Below, piece by piece: positions 1 to 12,550 of a stretch of 64,000 nt of DNA. Position 1 is the stretch's first letter; each line of letters begins with the position of its first letter. The stretch is taken from NCBI RefSeq assembly GCF_009730915.1, contig NC_052489.1, positions 30,807,916 to 30,871,915 of the forward strand. The letters are read 5' to 3'. The notes beneath the pieces were generated by a model that saw only the letters and a program-made list of their open reading frames with translations, was not told where the DNA came from and searched no databases. This DNA is from Dioscorea cayenensis subsp. rotundata (Eukaryota; Streptophyta; Magnoliopsida; Dioscoreales; Dioscoreaceae). The translations under genes and the position numbers were made by a program.

Positions 1-606
1 CCGATGACAAAGGGGGTCGTCACGGCGGGTTAAATTTTTGTTTTTGAAGAACATGTCCCTGTATATCCCGAATGTCGATTTTGTTTTCGAATGTAAATCT
101 GGACAAATTCAATTCATTGTTTTCGTGTTCGAAGAGCATGACTTGTATATCTTAATGTAAATTTTGTTTTTTTGAATTGTAAAGCAGGTTAAATTCCATT
201 CAGTTTCATTTCATTGTTTAATTTACGTTCTAATTGTGTACATTTCACTTTCATTGTTTAAATATACTATATATCGTTTAAACATCAGTTGAAATGTTTC
301 AAATTACAGTGTATCCGTTTAAAATAACAATGTCTCTGTTTAAATACATTCAATTCGTTGTAAAGAGTAAGAGTTTAAATATAGAAAGTTGCCCATCAAT
401 ACACAATGTTTCCCACATCATCGTTGGCTTATTCTACGATGCCTAGTCGGCGACGAGTTTTATTGCGAAGATCTACGATTGTGACCGGGATCCATGGCGG
501 TACTGCGAATGTAACTTCGCGGACATCAAAGCGCTATGCGACTCGATCCTCTTTTTCGTCTAGGCCGCCCGGTCGCCTTCTCGTCGCGAGCGATCGCAAA
601 TGAAGC

Positions 607-963
607 TCACGATTTCCGTCCCGAAGGCTCGTCATCGTCGGGTATGGGGAATATAGCTTCCTGTACGCCGAGTTTGTAATTGTCGATGGTGAAGTACCCG
701 GTAATAAATCGATGTACGTTGGTGTCATGCTGCATTATTGCTCGCATAGCGTGTTTTGCGAGGGATACCATAAACTTGCCACCTTCGACATGAACAAGTT
801 CGATGGCGAGATACACGGAGTTCTCTGCCTGGTCGATCACTTCAGTAACTATCATCGACACAACGACCAACACGAAGATTTCGATCTGTCCCTCAACAAT
901 GATCTCTACCTTCGAATGTATGTGCGGGCATAAATAGGTCTCCCATTTGTTACGCTTGTTCAC
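607..963 (-). pseudogene. MULE C-terminal SWIM-type region (degenerate)
   Basis: The 118-residue minus-strand frame contains KFMVSLAKHAMRAIM, TNVHRFITGYFTIDNYK and IFPIPDDDEPSGRKS, which follow the C-terminal layout of MULE transposases (SWIM zinc finger, then the FxxxxY and IFPIPD segments). The first two Cys of the CxCxnCxH motif are replaced and a short deletion removes the third, so zinc binding is lost. The fragment lies downstream of the transposase core in the right order and strand, so I treat it as part of the same dead element. Confidence 0.75.
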
Positions 964-1545
964 GCGGGTTACATAACATGCGCATCAACTTGAACACAGC
1001 AAATAAGGTTAAACAAAGACGAGTGATGGTTAAATAATTCGTAAACATGGTTAAACATTATTGTAAATATTTAAACGAAAGGATTAATATTTAAAGTCAG
1101 ACAAGTGTAATTAAACAAAGATTGAGAATGTTTAAAGGGTAACACTAAATGTTAAGTGTAAACCAACATTCGCAGACCTTATGGAGTCGACCATTTTCGT
1201 CACCCGGTAAAATGACGAGCTTCCTTGATCCAAGCATTGAACGACTCGCGACGTTTGAATACATCTCACCCCAACGATCACCTCCCGAGCGGATAATTCG
1301 ACCAATGTGCCATATCCGATTTATTAATCAACCCGGTGATGAGCTTCGGGTGATGTGGCTGCGATTCATTCACGGTATCATCGAAATCTTTAGCCGTGGA
1401 TGCCCACGCAATGCGGAAGCATATAGACCCAGCACTCCTCCCTCAATGCCTTCCCAAGTCCGACATTGGCTTTTCATAAAATTGGCCTCCAAATGTCGAA
1501 GGCGATATGCATGTGGCGAAGAAGGGAAGACTCTCGCATTTCAGC

Positions 1546-2350
1546 TCACAAGGCCCTTGGACTGTCCGACACGAAGGTAATTATCTCATGATAATCTCCA
1601 TCCTCGTATAAGGCATCGCCTAACTTAGATATGAACCAAGTCCAATTGGCATCGGTCTCGTTGTCGACTATACCGAAGGCGACGTGGAAAAAACCATTGT
1701 TTCCATCTTTCCATGTGGCACCCAGTAGTGTACCCCGATATTTTCCAAGGAGGTGGGTACCATCGAGAAACAGCAGCGGCCTGCAAGCCCTCTTGAATCC
1801 CACAATACACGTGCCGAAAGTAAAGAATGCACGTTTAAAACGATCACCGTCTCTTTCCACGATCGCACGCTGCTGGGATTTGTCTCGAGCCACCTTATCC
1901 ACATGCCAAAAGCAAAGCGATCGTGGGCTGGAGATGTCAGCGCCGAGCCGAGGACCACCCGCACGTCTCTTTTTCCCAACCAAGCTCGCTTGTATGGTAT
2001 GTGGACACCATGTTCCCCGCAACACGCCCTTCCGAATGTCGATGGCCTTGCATACGAGGGGACGGTCCTTGAGATTCTGAATCACTCGTGCGCTAACCCA
2101 TTTTTTGGACGCTTTCGGATGCGACGCCGAACCTATGCCACCACCGCAAGTGTGTGACGGGTTGATTGTCTTGATTCTGAAAGTTTTTGTTATACTCTTT
2201 TTGATGCGTGAAGGCGCTGATGACAACCATCGGCGACAGCATTCCACGATCACTCGATGTTTTTTTCGTTCTTTATGAATTTGAAGTCAAAATTCCTTTT
2301 GATTGCATGATTTGGAAGTACATCCCTGAAATGTTCGACACCGTCAAAAC
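1546..2350 (-). pseudogene. MULE transposase, DNA-binding domain plus catalytic core (broken)
   Basis: The minus strand reads a MuDR N-terminal domain (GQRFDGVEHFRDVLPNHAIK, then FDFKFIKNEKNIE), a zinc-knuckle-like part (TKTFRIKTINPSHTCGG) and a MULE core with FLDGTHLLGKYRG, a GNNGFFHVAFGIVDNE segment and WTWFISKL. The Asp of LDGTHL matches the first catalytic residue of the family, and the Asp of FVSDSPRAL sits where the second is expected. The frame is broken near 2250 between the N-terminal part and the core, and again after about 1546, so the third catalytic residue is not in the open frame. This is a relic of a plain DNA transposon and not a host gene. Confidence 0.85.
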
Positions 2351-2699
2351 GTTGTCCAATATCCAACGAAAGCACTTCAGAATGATCTTACGAGAAAGGA
2401 AGACATCCCACGCCGTCAGGGTCACCATGGGAATGAACTGGAGTACTCGCAGAATCTGAATTCTCGCCAACACTTGATCAGAATGAAAAGATCAATATGT
2501 TAAGCGGAGAATATAATGTTTAAGTGATAATGACAATATTTAAAGCGTTAAATTAAATACTTAGCGATTAACTAATAACGTAAAGCGACTAGTACAAGAT
2601 TTTTAACTAGTGACGGACATATTTAAACACTAATGACCCCGCACAACTGGAACAATTAAAGAGAAGGAACTTACTGATGAGTAAAACTCGTTTTTCGTT

Positions 2700-3440
2700 A
2701 GGATTCGACAATGGCACATTTTTACGTCCTCGACGACAAGATCAACTACAGAGACATTTGAAAAATGGAGTGCACGCGACACATCCATCTGGAAGTCAAC
2801 ATCGCTTTTCTATTGGGCAAACCGTTTTATATCCATCCGGTGTGATGAACTTAACCCTCGACAATAGAAACTTGAGACCCCATCGCTCACAAATCTCGAC
2901 TAACACCAACTCCCAAGAAGTCTCGAGCAGTGAACATTAGCACTCTTCCCTCCCCGTTGAATCTAGCAATACCACAAAAACTCTCCATAATATATCGGCC
3001 GAAAACCAAATCGTACAAACCAAATGAAATGAAGAACAAAAATAAGCCGAAGAAGAAGAAGAAGAAGATGTAAACAACAAACAGCAGTCAGATAGGCAAA
3101 CAAAAAAAAGTGCATATATATATTAATAGTTATACATGTAAAGATAATGTTAAACGGAGATGGCAAGTATTAAACGGATATGACAATTATTAAACATATT
3201 AGTAATATATTTAAACGGATAATAGCAAATAGTTGAACATTATTTAAACAATAGTTCTTCTCGTCAGTAATACAACTTTTACAACCATAAAGCGAGAAGA
3301 CGACAATGGCACATCTCGTGCCTCGACAATAAAAATCGACTACGACTCATTTGAAGATGAAGTGCACTGACCCGATCCGATGGAAATCAATTTCATTTTC
3401 GTTTGAGAAACCGATGTATATATTTCGGGTATGATAATGA
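2700..3440. repeat. Duplicated segment near the MULE right end
   Basis: About 140 bases starting near 2705 (gacaatggcacatttttacg, then cattTGAAaaatggagtgca and a phrase around atatccatccgg) recur in diverged form near 3302 (gacaatggcacatctcgtgc, catttgaagatgaagtgca, atatatttcgg). The copies are about 600 bp apart in direct orientation and bracket an AT-rich TTAAACGG minisatellite. The segment could be a repeated 5' region of the element or two nested copies. Confidence 0.55.
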
Positions 3441-3705
3441 GGAGAACAACAAGATGTAATGCAACTTCTGGCATTGTCTATCGAAACCAGTAGAGCCCTC
3501 GAAAAGGTTGAACATGATGTTATTTTGGCGCTTTTTCTTTCCTACCATTTTCAGGCCAAAAATTGGATTTCACAACATGGACCCATTTGAAGTGAGCGGT
3601 GAGGGGTAAAAGGGAAGTTAAACACTAACGGAAGGGCTGTCCGGGGTGTGTAAAAGTAGGAGGGGGTTTTTGGGAAGTTTTGAAAATTACGAGGGGTGAA
3701 CAATA

Positions 3706-6016
3706 ATTTTCTCTTTTTTTTTATTATCTGATAATTTTCTATTCTTTTATTTTACATGTTCTTCCTCTTGTTTTTCCTGGTTTTTTAATATATTTTTGGG
3801 TGATTTAAACAAGATAATAATCCAAGAACATTTTGACTAATTTGCATTGTATGCTTGTTTAATTTTTTTAATACAAGATTTTCTTATTGGTCTAGATTTT
3901 CTTTGTCTCTTCACTTTTTAAGTCTGTTGAAATGTTTGTTTTTTAATTTTTTTAACTTATTTGTTTGATTAGGTGGGTTCAGTTCAAAGAAATAAATCAT
4001 TGAACTAATAGAATTAAGTTGAGTACATTACCAATTGTTTACATTGATTGCTTGAGAAATTAAAATTTCAACCATAAAAATTAATTAAGTTGATATGAAA
4101 TGAAACTTATGTACTACTGTTTATGATAAGTACCTTCATATATACCGGTCTTTTAGACAGTTAAGTGTTGAAAATATTTCACACATATGGCATATCCATA
4201 TCTACATATTAAATATCAATATTTATTTAATTAATCAATGATAATATCTTTGATATTTTTTAGTTTTCCAATTTTTTCAAGGAAATTATTTTTTTCTCAA
4301 GTATATATATAATGATAAATTTCATTTACTATTGATATTACCTTCATGAGGCCTAATAAAGAAATTTTATGCTTATAAAACAATGACTTAGAAACGAAGG
4401 CAACTGAATAAACAACTGAAAACTTTTTTGTCATTAAGCTTTAACAGTTGTCATTAAAACTTAATTAATCCATACTTGTGGTCATTTCTATTTTCTTTAA
4501 TTAAAATAATAATCCTCATCCATCACAAGCTTTATAATAACTAAACATAGTTATCACAAAACATTACATCCTCTGACACAAGTTTTTTATTTTTGTTTAA
4601 AGTTTACAAAATAAATACACACCATATAAAATATTATCATATTAAAACTTAATTAGTGTGTAAATAAAATTTTCTTTAATTAAGATTTAAATAAAGATTA
4701 GTAAGAGAGCATCCAAAAACAGTTGAATCTCTTTGCAAAAGGCCAAGCATGTGAAGAGCTTTGGAAAGATAGATTCTTATTTTATTTATTAATATATTTA
4801 TATATATATTTTCCCTTATATGATCATCTCCATCTCCACCAAAGAATAAGGTATGGATCAAAAAGGAGGAAAAAAGGGACCTCAAAGTTTAATGAGAATA
4901 AAAAATAATAAGAGTGGTGCTCTTTCTACAAAATGGTGGACCACACCCCAAGTCCACTTGCTTGGAAGCAAACAAAGAACACAAAGTGATGGGAAAAAGA
5001 AACAAGGAATTATAACTATTTATAATAATAATAATAATAATAATAATCCAAATCCCTTCCATACCTTATTATTATTATTATTAATTAAATAAACTATGAA
5101 AAGTAACAAAAAGTAAATTTTTACATTTTTAATCTGATGTAATTCTACTGTATTCCAATTGACAACAAACGGTTAAACTTTTGTTTAAAAAAAAAGAATT
5201 TTAATCAAATATTTGTTAAATTGATTATTTTAATATGAAAATCTATAATTTTTTTAAGCATCATTGATTTTAGTTTTTAATATATAACAAGATACATTTC
5301 ATAATAACTCAATATCTAATTTTTGAGCATATAATTAAGATAAATTGTGAAAAGAAAAAAATCCTTTTGTTTTTTGTTTTTAAATTAAATAAAGAAAAGA
5401 GAAAACTTTATGGTTAAGGAAAGGGGTAGGGAGTCAAGCAAAAATGGAAGAGGACAATGAATGTAATAAGAGGAATAGTGTCATTTCCAAGAATGCAAAC
5501 TTAAAGCCAGGAATAGTCCAAGTCATCCTAATCAGAATACCACATGAAACCAACCATCATCCAAACCCCACTTGCCTTCTTCCCACAGGCATGCACAACC
5601 CAAGAAAAACCTATATATATTAATTAATTAATTAATTAATTATTATTTTCTTAATGTTAGAAAAAGAAAAAAAAATCATAATAACTATTAACCACTAAAA
5701 ATGAAGGTGGTGATAATATATAGTAACCAAAAAAAGGAATGCAGTAATGGAAGAGCATTTGGTGAAAAAGGATGACATTTTTAGAAGCCATAAATAACAA
5801 GTTGCAACTTGCAAGTGGATGTGGAGTTGAAGAAGATTCATTCAAGATTGAGATTGGGATTTTATTAATTGATTTTTTTTAAAAAAAAATTAACAATTAA
5901 ATGAGAGGGTGAGAGCCCCACTTCAAAGAAGAAGAAGAAGAAGAAGAAGGTGGAGACCAAAGCCTCTTCTTTCTCTTTCTCTCTATCTCTATCTCTCTCT
6001 TTCAATCTTGTTTTTG
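3706..6016. other. AT-rich intergenic region upstream of the PAS-Raf gene
   Basis: No supported gene. It holds simple repeats (AAT near 5026-5046 and TTAATTAA near 5620-5642) and long A/T runs. Short open frames here lack codon bias or a recognisable domain. Closer to the gene are a GAA repeat (5928-5950) and a strong CT-rich tract (5965-6010), a pattern common in plant core promoters and 5' leaders. Confidence 0.6.
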
Positions 6017-6130
6017 ATGCTGTTCTTGTTGAAACCCATTGAAAAAACTTGATTTTGGAGAGAAGTTTGAGATAAAGGAGCCACCTTTGCAGCTGGACGT
6101 GTTCAAATGCTAGTAAAAATTCAATTTTGA
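6017..6130 (+). promoter_or_regulatory. Two short upstream ORFs in the PAS-Raf leader
   Basis: Two complete short frames start with ATG upstream of the main start: 6017-6052 (MLFLLKPIEKT) and 6107-6130 (MLVKIQF). If the transcript starts in or before the CT-rich tract at 5965-6010, both lie in the 5' leader, could lower translation of the kinase, and leave room for re-initiation at 6177. The transcript start is inferred, not seen. Confidence 0.4.
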
Positions 6131-6176
6131 GAAGAAGCTTGTTGGGATTTTGTGGTTTTTGGTTCTAGGTTTAGCT

Positions 6177-9100
6177 ATGGAGACACCTCCGGCTGAGGAG
6201 CTATTGAAGAAGATCCAGGAGCTGGAGGCTGGGCATGCTATGCTGAAGCAGGAGATGTCGAGGTTGATGCCGAGTGGTGGGGACGAGCGGCGGGCTGAAC
6301 GGCCTCGGTCGCAATCGGTTTCACCGCAGCGGTCACCGGCGCAGACGCGGAGGAGGAATAATGGAGGGTGTGAAGCGACTGGGTCCTCGGTTTGGCGTAA
6401 GGGCTCAGTGCCGTTTGGGCACTCGTCTCGGTTGCAGAGAGAGAGCAAGGACTCGAGCTCCAGAGCTGGTGAAGCTCCGGCTAGCATCGGTCTCTCCGAC
6501 CGACAGTATTTGAATATCTTGCAGTCCATGGGACAATCTGTGCACATCTTTGATCTCAGTGGCCGGATTATCTACTGGTGTGTTGAAGCTTGAATTCTTA
6601 TCTTCTTCTCTTCTTCTTTTTTGGTTGATTTTCATTGGTGGATTGTGTTTTTTCTCTTAGATTTTATTAATTTATTTTCTATGAGTTCACTGTTAATACT
6701 TTTTTCTTTTTCTTTTTCATTCAATCGAAACAGAACATCTATGAAATTTTGGTAAAGGAGAAGATTTTAGAGAGATTGATCTTGATATTTGTTGCTTGTT
6801 TTAGAGATAAATATCTTTGCTTGTTTCAGCAGCTTGTCATCTTTGATTGTGATATTTTTTTATTTTCCATTTCAACAATCTAAGCAATCTAGTTAGAGGT
6901 TCTTCTTCTTCTTCTCCACTTAAGCAACCTGCATTCAAATCTTCTTTGTAACTGTACAGTGGTTGATAGTACATGATTTTATTAAAATTTTGAATGAGCC
7001 AGGAATAACGCCACATGATTTTGTGTGTACTGTAGTTTGGATTGATACAGCAATGCAAATTTTTTAGGCCTGTAATGAGGCAGTGATTCAGAGGAGATAC
7101 ATGTAACTTTCGGTGCTTGATTGATGTAGGAACCGGACCGCTGAACGGTTGTATGGTTATTCTGCAGCTGAAGCCCTTGGCCAGGATGCCATTGAGTTGC
7201 TTGTCGATGGCCGTGACTTCAATGTTGCTAATAATATAATCCACCGGATAACCTTGGGGGAGAGTTGGACCGGGAAGTTTCCGGTCAAGAACAAACAGGG
7301 CGAGCGTTTTTTAGCTATGGTCACCAGCACTCCCTTCTACGACGATGATGGAAGTTTAGTTGGCATTATTTGTGTTTCAAATGATTCACAGTGCTTTCAG
7401 GATGCAATGTCTCCCCTTAGTTTCTCAAAGCCTAATGCTAGAATTGGTTGTGGTAACAAAGGTGTTTCTGATTCTCAACAGCCTCTCCAAGTTGCTCTTG
7501 CCTCCAAACTTTCAAACTTGGTGAGTTTATGACTGAAATCATTTGCTTCTCTGTCGAGTGTATGTATCTTGATTTTAGAATCACTGAAACAGGCTTCCAA
7601 GGTGACAAATAAAGTTCGCTCGAGAATTAGGACATCGGAGAATGGTTTGGAGCGCGAAAGTGCAAGTGGAGACAGTTTAGGTTCAGATCATGGCTGTTCC
7701 GATGCTGATCATAAGGAGGACGCGACATCGAGTGGAGCTAGCACTCCTAGAGGAGATGCACATCCTTCACCATTTGGTGTATCTTCTTCAGTGGCCTTTG
7801 ATGAGAAATCTCCGGGGAAATCAAGCAAAAGTAACAATGAGAAAGCTGATGGGAAGAGTGGAATTCACAAAATCATTAGCTCAAAGGCCGAAGCATGGAT
7901 TGCTAAGAAGGGGATATTGTGGCCCTGGAAAGGGAATGAGCATGACAGTACTGATAGTTCTGATACGAAGAACCCGAGCGATCAAGAGAATGATGTGAGC
8001 CATCCAAAAACTTCTGAATCTAATTTAAAGCCGGAAAACCAGGCGAACGAGAACAACCGAGCAGGAAACAATGAAGCCTCAGGGTCTTGGTCTTCCTTTA
8101 ATGCTAACAGTACAAGCAGTGTTAGCAGCAGTGGGAGCACCAGTAGCAGCGCGGTCCAGAAAGTCGATGGCGAGAATGACTGCTTGGATTATGAAATCTT
8201 ATGGGAGGATTTAACAATTGGTGAGCAGATAGGTCAAGGTAATCACCTCCGCCTCGGAGAACATGCTCCAACTTTATGCTCTTCATGGTTGGTTCTATGC
8301 TCAAATGTTTCCTTTTCTGGTCTTGCAGGTTCTTGTGGAACTGTGTATCATGCTCTCTGGTATGGTTCGGTATGTTCCAGTTGAAATTCATCCGGTTCTT
8401 CACTGTACTGCTATAAAATTTTAATTGATCGATATGTATAGAATGGCAAAACAAAAGTCAAGGATAGCAAATTCTGTTTCATTGTGAAGAATTTTGAGTT
8501 TCATTGCATCATTGTTTCAGAAAACTGTGTTTCTTTGCAGGATGTGGCAGTTAAAGTATTTTCAAAGCAAGAATACTCAGAGGATGTTATACTTTCATTT
8601 AGACAAGAGGTATTTTCAATTTTGTTGTTCTATTCTTCAATTTCTTTTCATGAATTTAAACAGTCAACTTACTCTAATTCACTATCGATAAAAGGTATCA
8701 CTCATGAAAAGGTTACGACATCCAAACATACTACTTTTTATGGGAGCTGTTACTTCTCCACAACGCCTGTGCATTGTGACAGAGTTCCTTCCACGGTTTG
8801 TTCTTTCACACTTTAATCTGTGGAAGCTGGTATTTTTTCCTAGCCAACTTCATGTATTAATTTTTTTACGTTATGGGTATTTATTCTCGACAAATTTCAT
8901 CGTGTAGGGGAAGTTTATTTCGGCTACTTCAAAGAAACACAACCAGGCTTGATTGGAGACGACGTATTCACATGGCTTTAGATATTGTGAGTACATACAT
9001 ATATACTTTCAATGTTTATTTTAAGTAATTTTTCTCTTATAGCGAGTGCTTAATATCCTCGTCTTGACAGGCGAGAGGCATGAACTATCTTCATCATTGC

Positions 9101-9677
9101 AATCCCCCGATCATTCACCGTGATTTGAAGTCATCGAACTTGTTAGTCGATAAGAATTGGACTGTGAAGGTATGTTCTTCGTTTTCGTTTAACATTAACT
9201 GCCTGTTTCACTTATTTGCATTAGATTTTCATTGTATTTATAATGATCAATAGGTCGGAGATTTTGGCCTTTCACGGCTGAAGCATGAGACATATTTGAC
9301 AACGAAAACCGGGAAAGGAACGGTAATAAATCTGCAAAATTCGCCTATCTGCAACTTTTGATTATGACACTCTGTTTTCTTTGTTTCTCTTCAGCCACAG
9401 TGGATGGCTCCAGAAGTTCTTCGCAATGAACCGTCCGATGAGAAGTACGTCTAGAGCCTAAGTTATATTTTTTCAGCATTGTATTAGGAGATCTAACAAG
9501 GAAATATTTTACTTGTCGAAACACAGATCGGATGTGTACAGCTATGGTGTAATACTATGGGAGCTTGTAACCGAGAAAATACCTTGGGATAGTCTCAATT
9601 CAATGCAGGTATTCTCTTGAATCATCACAGGAAGATCTGCTCCAATAGTTGGGTTTTCATCTCAAATGTATTTCTTG

Positions 9678-9725
<48 letters not shown>

Positions 9726-10035
9726 GGTGATTGGGGCTGTAGGATTCATGAACCAGAGGCTGGAACTGCCAAAAGATTTGGATCCTCAATGGGTGTCAAT
9801 CATTGAAAGTTGCTGGCATAGGTAACCTTTATTTGATTGCTGATTTTTCTGAAGCAATCATCATCGCTGAACTGCATTTTTCATTGACAGTGAACCAAGT
9901 TGCCGGCCGAGTTTCCAAGAGCTACTGGAAAGGTTTAAAGAGTTGCAGCGGCAAACCGTTGTCCAGTCCCAGATGCAACGTAACACTACTGCAGAAACGG
10001 CACAAACTGCACCAAAGTTGAATCCTCAGGATTGA
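6177..10035 (+). CDS. PAS domain-containing Raf-like MAPKKK (Ser/Thr protein kinase)
   Basis: Thirteen exons join in frame: 6177-6577, 7130-7520, 7593-8238, 8329-8369, 8541-8609, 8695-8795, 8908-8986, 9071-9169, 9254-9322, 9395-9444, 9527-9608, 9727-9821, 9891-10035, giving 755 residues. Seen: an N-terminal heptad-like helix (residues 7-30), a PAS domain (about 105-225, with [16 protein letters not shown] across the first splice), a long Ser-rich acidic linker, and a kinase domain from about 465 to 725. The kinase has [15 protein letters not shown], the VAVKVF lysine, HRDLKSSN (catalytic Asp about 594), DFG (about 612) and MAPEV. The PAS plus Raf-like kinase layout and length fit the Arabidopsis group that includes RAF10 and RAF11 (At5g49470, At1g67890), which act in ABA and seed-dormancy signalling. 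All key kinase residues are present. The start was chosen as the ATG that opens [12 protein letters not shown]. Confidence 0.93.
9680..9724 (+). repeat. (TA)n microsatellite abutting a splice acceptor
   Basis: An uninterrupted TA tract of about 40 bases ends directly at the ATGCAG acceptor of intron 11 (9609-9726) of the kinase gene. It takes the place of the usual T-rich tract. Confidence 0.9.
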
Positions 10036-10810
10036 TTGTATCTCCGGCTTAGTGCACCGGCCTCATTGCACAATGTTTGTGTGATGCTTGAGTGAAGATT
10101 TTTGCACAATTTCAGTCACAGGATGAAGTTTTAGATCAGCATAAGGCATGGGAAATACCATTGTCTTATTGTAATGTATTTGTGTCTCAGGCTGTGCTAG
10201 GTTTTGCTTGTCGGTTTCCATCCCGGAGAACATGGACAGAGAAGTGAAGTTGACTTTCTCTGCTTGTGAAGAGCATCAACAAGACCACAACTCTTGTAAT
10301 ATACAGTCTATACTCTTGTAATATTTTCCCCTTCTTTTCACCAACCGTTTACAGAAAGCTCTTCATATACAAAAGAGGTAATACACAGGCAAAAATTATT
10401 ACTACCCAAAAATGCAAGTAGAATTACAGTCAGACTGATTGAAATGGTATGTGGATGCTATAAAAGAAGACAAAAAGGGGTCTCTTAAGGATTACAACTT
10501 TAAACACTATCCATTAAAAACCAGTACTTAGATGGCCTTGCAGAAGTGAACTATCCTTTGGCACAGAGAATAAACATCATAGTACTCGAACATGATAACA
10601 AGGAAGCAGGTGTTTTTGTGTCATTTGAATAGTCCATAACTTGAGAAAGGGGGAAAAACAAGTCAAAACATGAATGATGAAGTGTAACACAAAACCCAGC
10701 TCTTACAGGTAGCACAAAAAGAGTTGCAGTTGCAGTATCTACTGTCAACTACAAGTAACTTTCTAGGCTTGATGCTGAACTAGAAGTCAAGGAGTATACT
10801 GCTCATGTTT
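10036..10810. other. Convergent 3' regions of the kinase and HYPK genes
   Basis: The interval between the two stop codons is about 775 bp. It holds no credible coding frame. It should contain both 3' UTRs; repeated TGTAATAT-type words near 10297-10325 may serve polyadenylation of the plus-strand gene. Overlapping antisense 3' ends are possible but not shown by sequence alone. Confidence 0.5.
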
Positions 10811-12403
10811 CTAACGAAGTAAATAGCGAATTGCGGCGACAGCATCACCTTTGTGCTCCCTAAGTGTTTGCTCGGCCACCTTCTTGTCTAACTGCATTAA
10901 AAACAAAGTATTGCAACAATCAAGAAAATGATGCACATCCTGCAATTAGTTAATATGCAGAAGAAGGGATTTTGACCTCAAGCTCATTTGCAATGATGTC
11001 TACATCCGCAGGATTGATCTTAACTGCAGCCAACTCTTTCTCTCTGATGGCAAATTAAGGTGGTGCACTTAATGTGATTAGCTCAGAGCAAATAACAGAT
11101 CAAAATTTTTCAATAAAAGAAAGTAATTCCAACAAGTACATTTATTTACAAACCCAATAAAGGGTGGCGTAACAAGCCATAAACTAACAGATCGTAGGGT
11201 AACCCCCCAGAAGAGATTCACAGATTCATGATGGACTTGTACATGTATTGACAAATATCGAAGTTAATTGATATAGACAAAACTGTTAATATCGAGTGAG
11301 ATGGTTTGCTTAATTGTTATAATCTAGAATAATTGGTATGCTCTTTCAAAGGACACATAAGTATCAGATTTCGGGTTGGAGAATAGGAAGTGAGTTCATA
11401 TTAATTAAATCTTCACATTGTATGCAAAAAGCAAAAAAAGCAATCATCAAGAGTATTCTACAAGCAGTAAATTCACTTGTTCCTCATATGAGAAATCCAA
11501 AAATGAGATGATAACCAAAATGGCACATTCATCTTTTCCTCATTCAGCATGTTGCATGGTTGAACAGCTTAGTGAATAGAAAGAAAACATTAAACCATGC
11601 CATGCAGGGCACAAGGACAAGCATGATAGATTGTGCTTAACCTTTGCATAAAATCTGTGAAGCTATCAATTTTATTCACAGATAATTTGTGGGCATTAAA
11701 CCAATAAAATTTACACCAGATAGGACCTACCTCATTCTCATTGCATTCCAGTCAGCTTCTTTTGATGAAGCAAGTGCTGCCATAGCCTGTCCACAACCAT
11801 AACCCAACATTAAACACAACAGCCTCAAACTGCAAACTCAACAACATTTAAACAACAAACCAAAAGCAAAATAGCTTTTCCTTAATAAGATCCTATGCTC
11901 CAAATACATAAGAGACTAAAAGGAACAATCTTTGCCACACGACAAACTTGATATTCATATTGTCACTTTTTTGAAACAAAAAACTGGCAAATCTAAAAAA
12001 TTCATCTACACAAAAAAACCCTGATATAATGGATTCAAAATGAAAATATAGGTTCTTCACATCTTAGTCTTTCCATCATCGAGAATTCTATGTCGACGAA
12101 AATTCAGCAAAAAGATGGTTTCTTTTAGGGAAAAAAGGCTAATCAGACAATTGATCCATCCCTAATTTCTTATTTTGAAAAACAAAAAAGAAAACTACTT
12201 AAAAGCAAGGAATTTAATTGAATTGAATCCATACGTTCTCCTAGCGCCAGTTAAAGGAGGAAGAAGAGTACCTCTTGGACACGGGTGGAGTTGAGCTGCC
12301 GGTCCTCCACACGATCCGTGAGCTTGTCCAATGCCTTGCTCTGCTGCTGCATGTCTTTCGAGTCTACCATCCGATCCACTGCCACCTCCTCTCCTCCCTC
12401 CAT
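10811..12403 (-). CDS. HYPK: HYPK-like NatA regulatory protein with UBA-like domain
   Basis: Four exons on the minus strand (12403-12272, 11786-11731, 11043-10977, 10891-10811) join in frame to 111 residues. Seen: an acidic N-terminus (MEGGEEVAVDRMVDSKD), a central helix (SKALDKLTDRVEDRQLNST, ALASSKEADWNAMRMREKE) and a C-terminal UBA-like fold (INPADVDIIANELELDKKVA then AEQTLREHKGDAVAAIRYLL). This matches Huntingtin-interacting protein K, a ribosome-associated regulator of the N-terminal acetyltransferase NatA. In plants HYPK stabilises NatA and affects growth and stress responses. All four introns' ends are GT-AG. The start is preceded by a CT repeat on the plus strand (12401-12424), that is a GA tract in the leader. 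Confidence 0.92.
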
Positions 12404-12550
12404 CTCTCTCTCTCTCTCTCTCTCTGAGCCAAGAACAAGCAAAGAAGAGGAATCCGCACTTGGAACAAGAACAACACGAGAAAGAGAAAATGAGAACTAG
12501 GGCTACAAGCGGGTCGGATTTGAGATCAAGATTTGAATCCGTCAAGGTCT

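Larger units (their letters stand above)
1..3705 (-). mobile_element. Decayed Mutator-like element (MULE), plain DNA transposon
   Basis: Seen: three separated protein fragments read in order on the minus strand: a MuDR-type N-terminal domain (about 2350-2150), a MULE transposase core (about 2150-1546) and a SWIM-like region (963-607). They are separated by AT-rich spacers full of TTTAAAC-like words (about 200-400, 970-1150, 2490-2640, 3140-3260), which may be introns or internal minisatellite. The right end is placed near 3705, where a G-rich stretch (3590-3700) of the kind seen at MULE ends passes into plain AT-rich DNA. The left end lies outside the window, so no inverted-repeat pair or target duplication can be checked. 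The coding parts carry frameshifts and stops, so the element cannot make its own transposase. Family assignment is firm; borders are approximate. Confidence 0.8.

Noticed and set aside
4676-5092. Several short frames on both strands
   Set aside because: AT-rich, simple-repeat translation with no conserved feature.
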